Shown: positions 46,101 to 55,100 of the stretch, in pieces | How the letters are laid out: each line of letters starts with the position of its first letter | Numbering within the stretch: position 1 is the stretch's first letter | Source: Xestospongia muta | Taxonomy: Eukaryota > Porifera > Demospongiae > Haplosclerida > Petrosiidae | DNA: 64,000 nucleotides | Direction of reading: 5' to 3' | Assembly (NCBI GenBank): GCA_963693285.1 | Contig: OY848918.1 | Span: 19,541,484 to 19,605,483 of the forward strand | Notes under the pieces: generated by a model | The model's input: the letters and a program-made list of their open reading frames with translations, nothing else | Told to the model about the DNA's origin: nothing | Databases searched by the model: none | Position numbers and translations under genes: made by a program

Positions 46101-49100
46101 GTCCATGGGTATGCCAACATTTCTGTCAAATTAGAAAAAGATACGTTTCACATGAGGATAATAATCGTTGATTCTCTTACCACTGAGGCAATCATGGGAA
46201 TGGATTTCTTGGAAGAAAATGACTGCACTATTGACATCGCAAAGAAATGTCTTTATTTCCCAAGAACGAGAATGTCCATTCCGTTTTGTAATGTAACAGA
46301 AATTGCTCAAATCGATGTGACGCTGGACACATCAATTCAGGTTCCCCCCATGAGTGAAATTGAAGTCATGGCAAAAGTTGAAAGTAGTGGAAACACTGGC
46401 ACCTGGCTACTTGAAGGAAAGAGCTCAAAGGGACTTTCAGTACAGGTAGCCAATGCTCTGGTATGCCCTTCTTCACAGCGCGTTCCAGTTCGCCTATTGA
46501 ACCCTAACTCGGAAGCAGCTACAGTACATAAGAATACTCGAATAGCTACTCTGGAGCCATTGCAGGAGCAAACTGATGAATCAGCAACAGAAATTTCAGC
46601 TATTCAAACAGAAGATCTCCCAGAAGACAAAAAGCAAATGCTATGGGGTATTGTTAAAAGGTGTGGAGAGGATCTAAGTGAAGAACAAAAGAAGACCTTT
46701 TATCTCCTACTTATTGCCTACAATGATGTATTTGCTATGTCTAAACAAGATGTTGGAAGAACGAAAGTACTGAAACACTCCATATCTGTTGGAAATGCTC
46801 CACCAATCCGACAAGCTCCACGGCGTATGCCAGTATATAGAAGGGACGAGGTACAAAAGTTGTTACAAGGAATGCTTCAAGATGACATCATACAGCCATC
46901 AAATAGCCCATGGGCGTCACCAATTGTTCTGGTCCGAAAGAAAGATGGAAGTATTCGAATGTGTGTTGACTACAGAAAGCTCAATGCTGTCACTCGAAAA
47001 GATGCCTATCCATTACCTCGCATTGATGATACGTTGGATACCTTGTCAGGATCAAAGTGGTTTAGCACATTGGATCTAATTAGTGGATATTGGCAGGTAG
47101 AAGTGAACAAAGAGGATCGAGAAAAGACAGCTTTTTGCACTCACGAGGGACTTTTTGAGTTTAAAGTAATGCCATTTGGGTTGTGTAATGCTCCAGCTAC
47201 ATTCCAGAGACTAATGAATTTGGTACTGGCTGGTTTACAGTGGTCTAGTTGCTTAGTCTACCTGGATGACATCATTATTTTGGGTCGAGACTTTGAGGAG
47301 CATCTGGAACGAACCCGAGCAGTACTAGAAAGGTTAAGAAAAGCTGGATTAAAGCTACAACCAGCCAAATGTGACTTCTTCAAACAAGAAGTCCGGTATC
47401 TTGGGCACATAGTCTCCAAAAATGGAATTGCTACTGATCCATCAAAAACAGAGAAGATAACAAATTGGCCAGCTCCTTCCTCTAAGAAGGAAGTTCAACA
47501 ATTTTTAGGTCTTGCTGGGTATTACCGAAGATTCATCAAAGATTTTGCAACTATCGCCAAACCTTTGCACAAGTTAGCAGAGAGATCTGCTGCTTTCAAT
47601 TGGACAAGAGAATGTGAACAGTCGTTTTTACAACTAAAGGAAAAGCTGACCTCATCCCCTGTACTGGCATTTCCTAACTTCAACCAAACTTTCATTTTAG
47701 ACACTGATGCTAGTAATACCGGGATTGGTGCTGTCCTATCGCAGATGCAAGAGGACGGAAGTGAGAAAGTTATTGCGTATGCTAGTCGATTACTAGGCAA
47801 ACATGAGAAACGGTATTGTGTAACCAGGAGAGAATTGTTAGCTGTTGTTCATTTTATTCATCTTTTCCGCCCTTATTTGCTAGGTAAAGAGTTTATATTA
47901 AGGACTGATCATGGGTCACTTACCTGGCTGACAAATTTCAGAGAACCAGAAGGACAACTAGCTCGTTGGCTAGAGAGGTTGCAAGAATATAACTTCAAGG
48001 TCATCCATAGACGAGGAAAAAAGCATAGTAATGCTGATGCACTATCAAGAATGCCTTGTCAACAGTGTGGACGAGAGAGCCACGATCACTCAGTAATTGA
48101 AGCAATTCAAACAATTGGGACAGTACAGCTGGTTGGTGATAGAACTACTGCAGAGTTATATAAATTGCAATTGGATGATCCAGTGGTGGGAGCAATACTG
48201 AGAGCCAAAGAAATTGGAAAGAGACCACCCGACCAGTCGGTAAATGACAATCCAAAAAGTCGTAGATTGCTTCAACTATGGGACCAATTGGTGTTAAATG
48301 AAAAGTTGCTATTTAGAAAATTCGAAAGTCAAGATGGAACTTTATCCCATTTACAGTTGGTAGTTCCTGAGAAGTTACAGAAGGAAGTATTGAACGAATT
48401 ACATGGAGGTGAACTAAGTGGACATTTAGGAGAGGAAAAGACTCTTAGTCGTTTAAAAGAGAGATTTTACTGGCCTGGTCATTGGAATGATGTAAGAGAT
48501 TGGTGTAATACGTGTCCTACTTGTGCCACAAGGAAGTTTACAGGAATGAAGCATCGAGCACCACTTCAAACAATTAAGTCTGGATACCCTATGCAAGTAG
48601 TAGCTGTGGACATACTTGGCCCTTTACCAGAAAGTGATGGTGGCAACAGATACATATTAGTAGCCGGAGACTACTTCACAAAATGGATGGAAGCCTATGC
48701 CATTCCCAACCAGGAAGCTAAAACAGTAGCAGAGAGGCTAGTGAATGAGTTATTTTGTCGATTTTCTCCACCAGAGCAGTTGCATTCTGATCAAGGGAGA
48801 CAGTTTGAGTCAGAACTATTGACTGAAGTTTGCAAGTTACTTAACATTCACAAAACAAGGACAACACCATACCACCCACAATGTGATGGACTAGTGGAGC
48901 GTTTCAACCGGACATTGCTCAATATGCTAGCCACGTCGACTAAGGACCATCCCTTTGATTGGGAAATGCAGCTTCCAAAGGTTTGTATGGCTTACAATAC
49001 AAGTGTTCAGTCATCCACTGGCTATTCTCCATTCTTTTTAATGTTTGGACGAAAGGCGAAGTTACCAATTGATCTTATGTATGGGTTCCAGCAAGCACAG

Positions 49101-52100
49101 ACTACTACAAATGAATATGTTGCTGAATTACAGAGGACTATCTCTACAGCCTATCAGCATGTTAGAGAGAAGGTAAAGGGACAGCACGAAAGACAGAAAG
49201 AATATTACAATCGGAAAATTCATGGGAAGCCATATTCAGATGGAGATTTAGTTTGGCTATACTCACCAGCAGTTGCCAAAGGCAGGTCCAAGAAATTACA
49301 CCATCCATGGTTAGGACCATACATGATCATCAAGAAATTGTCTGATGTCACTTACCGAATTCAACATCGTAATAATAAGAAAAAACGTATGGTTGTTCAT
49401 TTTGATAGACTGAAACCATGCCATCCTGGTACTCGTTTTCCAGACATCATAAGTAGACCTGACAAGTCAATTCAACCAACAGTGACATCTAACATCGGTG
49501 ATTGTTTGGAATTGGTTGATGATGACATAGACCACACTGAAACACCTACACAACGCTACCCTACAAGAACCAGGTACCCTCCTGATCGTTATGGTACTGT
49601 GATCTCACATTAATACAGAATTAGGGACTTATTCTTTCAAAGGAGGGGGTAATGTAATGCAGTTGACTTAAGACCTTACCTTTGTTTATTGTTATATAGA
49701 CTGACCTGTTAATTAGTGTTAATGTGCTAATTAGACCTTATCATATTTAGTCTATACTTCTTTGTTGTCTGGTTACCTTGCTCTTGTTTATTGTTCTTTT
49801 ATATTGTTCTTTGTTTGTAAACTTTATTTAAGTTCTGTATTTTGCTTTGTGAGTTAAGTCAAAGTTGAGAACACGGAACTCTCTGTTGGTACAGTCGTTG
49901 CATTACATAAACAACAAGGCTACATTTACCATAATCCTAGTACTAACTAGTCAGTGTCTTCATTATATTTATTTCATTGTAGAAAATAATTGCATGACAC
50001 TGTCGATATGAACAAAGTAAATATACCAGGATACTGTGTATTAATTTGATAAAATGATAAATATGCTCTGACATTTATATTGAAAGATTACGATTATGCT
50101 TGCATAATAAAATTTCAAAGTAGACCATCAGATTTATATGGACAGGATGAACTAGGCATTTTGATAGAAACCTTTTTGGATGTTAGTTATTTTAAAGAAT
50201 TGCAATATTATTGTAAACTACTGAAACTACTGCTAGTGTTATTCAAAATCATTTAAAAAACAATTAATGACATTAAATAAAAGAGAACATCACTTAAAAA
50301 GATATTGAGTTAAAATACCTTGTCTGGATATTATATTATTGTTTGTTATTTGACTTTATTGTGTCACTCAGTGATTCCTTCTTGTTATAACAACTGTATA
50401 TTTTGAATATTACTAACATAACCATAACAAATATAAAATTGTATTACAGAATTATAATGTATAAAGTATTGTGTAAAATGTCATTAAGTTCCTCTTATAT
50501 CATAAAACGTGCAGAAACCCTCATAATGTAGAGATGATATTATTGAGTTGATTGTAAAAAAAACGCTAGCAGCTGGAGATTATAATTGATTTTGTCTCAA
50601 TTTACATTTTCTACTATACATGTATGTTTTTTTCTTTTCTGCCATGTTATATCAACATGAGTAGTCATAACTTTATTATACAGTTTAATGTATGACAAAA
50701 TATATTATACAGGCAAAGTATAATATATTGTCATACATAACATATGAATGTTGAATAGGCTTATTGCAAAATTATGGGTTAGTCTTGAGAGGTAAGCAAT
50801 GGGAGTGTCCTCACATTTTCCTGTTAACACAGTCTTAAGGCTGGTTTACATAAGAAGCGTTTTAATGAGTAGCGTTTGCAAAGGCGTTAACTGCGTTGCG
50901 TAGTGCTACGTACTGAATGTTCATATAAACGTCACGCAATCACGTGGGGTTGTTTAATTAGACCCGCCCATCGAAAAAGGAGAAAATGGCTGAGGCTGTA
51001 TTGCTCCTTGCTCTGCTGAATAGACGACGAAAAAGGAGACAGAGACGTATAAGAACAGTGTGGGTAACTATAAGAAAGGCTCAAGATTTTAAAAAATACT
51101 CATGGATTAAAGTTGATTAGAATAGTAATCAATTAAAAGTAAAAAATGAATTTAAATCATATTTTTAACCATCGACAATCATAACAATCAATAAATTAAT
51201 TAACATTTTCCATGAATGTTCCATGATGGTTGTGACTAATTATGCTTGAGGCTAGTACATTAGTAACAGTCAAGATGTGAATCAAGAAAAGTTCAATTAT
51301 AACTGAAGAAAATGTAATCATCAGAAAATGCAAATTTCTTTTCTTTATCTAGGATGGCAATACTCCATTGATGTTAGCATGTCTGGAAGGACACCAGTCA
51401 ATAGCAATGGCTCTATTAGAGAAAGGAGCTGATAGGCAATTAGCTAATAAAGTTAGTTAATGAACAAAATACTTTAGATCACAGTAACAGTAACTCCAAA
51501 TCAGAATAAGGAAAGTGCATACACCTATTAATATTATAAAATAATTTAATTATAACAAACAACTTATCATGTGTGAACAGTGAAGTTATATAAGCTGGTA
51601 TTAGTGAATGAAACTTACAAAATATATTTACCACATATGTTTTATTACTAGAATGGAGAGACAGCTTTGACAATAGCAGATAAAAAGGCTAAGGATGTTT
51701 ATAAAAAGCTTGCTGATGAAATTGATCATAACAGTAAGTATAACAATCTTGAAAAAGATAATAAATTTGAAATTTCTTATTGTTCCTTTAGACAAGGACA
51801 TTTTATTGCAAGCTCTTGAAGAAGGCTATGTCATCTTAAAAATTATAAAATTATTATTATCTGGTCCTCCTGCTGTCGGTAAGACCTCTTTTAAACACCT
51901 ACTCTTTAACTGGGAGCCACCACGTCATCATCATAGTACAGCTATTGCTGATCGACCTATTAGAGCTGTTGAAAGAGTAGCCACTCTTGAAGGTGCAAAC
52001 AGTTGGGAAATTATCACAACAGAAAAACTTATGCAAATGCTAGCTGAAGACATTCACATTCAAGCAAAGGGTTCAAGGCTTATGCTAGAAACCCAATCTT

Positions 52101-55100
52101 CAATTACATCTAAAACAGCACCTTTAAACATCATGAGTTTCGAAATGAAAGATATACCACAACCCACCAACCATTCCATAGCTGAAGATTTGCCATCGCT
52201 CTGTTTGGACACAAGTAATGAATATAATAACACAGATGTCGTATTTCATTCAGTAGCTAACACAGAACAAAGTTCAAAGACAAATATAGAAATGTCCAGT
52301 GAAGACATACATCCTAAGAAATTGGACCATTTAGAACAGAAAAAAAAAGGAATGGTGAAAGTTGAAAATCAGTCCAATCAACCATTAGAAGATTCTCAAT
52401 CTGTTGAAAGTGATGTTGATGTTCCTAAGGTAGCTAAGAAGGAAAATATTCTACAACTCTCTAAAGATATTCTCACTGCAATGAGAAATGCAGCATCACG
52501 ACAGCTGTCCAAATCTACCTGGATATATATACTTGATAGTGGTGGGCAGCCACAATTTGCCGATGTATCTAGAGCATTTGTACGTGGCAATACAGTCATT
52601 GTGATTGTACACAAGTTGACAGATCGACTGTCAAGTAAGCCAATCTTTCAGTATTCTATTGATGGTAAGCCATTAACCCAACCTAAAGAGCTTAGGATGA
52701 CCAATCTTCAGCTCATTACAACATACGTGCGTTCTATCTCATCAGCTAAACTAGCAGCAGTTGATGGTGCAGACAGTGAGTCATTGCCTACATTCCTCAT
52801 CATTGGTACCTATGAAGACAAAATGGGAGGATGGAGGTGGCTGTTTCAGGAGTCACTGAAACAAAAGAATGCACAACTTATAGCAGCTTTGCAACAATAC
52901 AAAGATCAATTGATATTCTATAATGAATCAGAGCAAGAGCTTATCTTCCCTGTTAATAATATGTGCCTAAAAAATCGTGAAGATCTCTCATCTCTTGTTA
53001 AAACATATATTATGGGCCATAAAAAAGCAGTTGTTGAGAAGGAAGTCCCTATTCGTTGGTATGTTTTGGAGTCTAATATTAAAGAAGAAGGTGAGAAAAG
53101 TAATCATGGTATTGTATCGCAAACTCGATGTCAAGACATTGGTCAGACACTAGAAATGACTAAGACTCAAACACAAGGAGCTATTGCATTTTTCAAATCT
53201 CTCTCCGTTTTTCTACACTTTAACACATGCTCTCACCTTGTTTTTACAAATCCACAATATTTTTTGGATGCGCTTTCTAATATTATTCGTATATCATTCG
53301 TTGATTTCCCACAAAAACTACTACAGAAAGGAAAGATTTTGCCACCAAATGCTCACCGCCGACTTCAAGAAGAAGGCTTGTTTACAATTGATCTTCTAGA
53401 TCTCGTATCTATTCAATTTGCACCAGGTCTTTTTGAAAAAGCTGACCTATTACACTTGCTATGTGACCTCTGTATTGTAGCTGAAGTACATCGTGATGAA
53501 TCCACATATTACTTTATTCCAACTGCTTTATCTCCTAAACATCTAACCACTAACGAAAAGAAAATATTTGCCAAAACATGTGATCCATTGGTTTTATGTT
53601 TTGAACATGGAGTTGTACCTCAGGTAAGAACGGTATGAAACATTCAATCTGTCATAATTTTTGTTTTCTTAGGGTTTATTTCCAGCTGCAGTTGTGGCAT
53701 TGTTAAATCGTGAAGAACGTCCGTTCTTCACACTTGAGTGTCTTAATCCACAATTTCCTTGTCAACTCAGATTTGCTGTTAAATTGCAGTCTTCCAAACC
53801 TCATGGATCATTACTTTTAGTTGACACAATGCTATGGATAGAAATCTATTGGACTGGTGATCCAGCCGAATGCTCCACTCTACATTCTCTAGTTACTGCT
53901 GCCATTGACTCCTGTGCTGAACCTTTAGCTTATCATCCTTCTGCTCTGAAGTGTGATCCTGGCACTCTCTGTAACCTAAAACATCAAGCTCAGCAAGATA
54001 TGCCTCCTGTTCATGTAGCACTTGTTACTGTTAACAAAAGAAAGGAAGTTAAAGTGTCTTGTACTATACAAGACTTGCCACCAGTGGAGTTGAGTAAAAT
54101 GTTTCAGCCATGGATGGAAGGATTTGGTGAGTCATTATATTTTAATACTATTTGACTTAATTTGTTGTTTATTTACTTAGATAAGGAAGATATTAGTAAA
54201 GGCAATGACAGTACCACTAATTTTCAAGAACAACCAAAATCAGGTTAATTAATACTCACTCAATTATATAGCAACAAATAGTTTTAGAGTAAACTAAAGT
54301 TGTCATCTGTTTTAATTGACTGTTCACATTCATTCTAGACAATAATGACACTAATATTGATATAGAATGTTCAACATCAGAACTGCCATCTTTACCTGCT
54401 AAAATTGAAGGTATATGGTTTTCTTTTATATATTGCTATTAAATGTGACCTGAGAGAGAGATGAATGTAGTAATAATGTCAATTATCCTTAGTTAACACA
54501 ACATTTAGTCAATAGTCATATAACATGTTTTATATATAAATAACATTTTGATGCATAAGCATAAGATGTGTATAACAAAGAATCAAAGATTGCTCCATGT
54601 TCCACATTTGTCTAAGGGAAGTTGATAGTATTAATATTGATTAAATTAAGAGGTGTGGCAAACAAGGCAATTGATCTGATACCTACATCATTCCTGATCT
54701 ACTATTGCTAAGAGATCATGATTTTCTGTGAATTGTCTCTAGACATTAGTACAATAAGAACAGAATGAATGGCAGTTCCGTGTATCTATATGGTATCTAG
54801 TCTGTCACTATACACCTGATATATGTAGCATCTTTAGTTTTAAGCATTTGAACACATCCTACAATTAATATAACCAGGAAGTTGGTGGCTTTACATGATG
54901 TTTTCAGTATTATTAATTATATTAATTGCCATAATAATGCTTCTTTACAATATGTTCTAATTTAGAGCATATTTATTTCATTACATTGATACTATTTTTA
55001 CTTCACAGAAAACAAACCAGAGAAACGTATTCTACTTAGGTTTCTTTCTTCTGTTACTGCAAAATGGCAAGAGATTGGAGATCTACTTGGAGTTGACCCT

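Larger units (their letters stand above)
44743..49907 (+). mobile_element. Ty3/gypsy LTR retrotransposon, intact
   Basis: 5165 bp: LTR, PBS, gag, pol, polypurine tract, LTR. Flanked by TAAA on both sides as a 4-bp target duplication. Lies in the gene 2 intron between exons 40569-40667 and 51353-51451, same orientation. No counterpart at the equivalent place in gene 1. No envelope gene. Confidence 0.95.
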
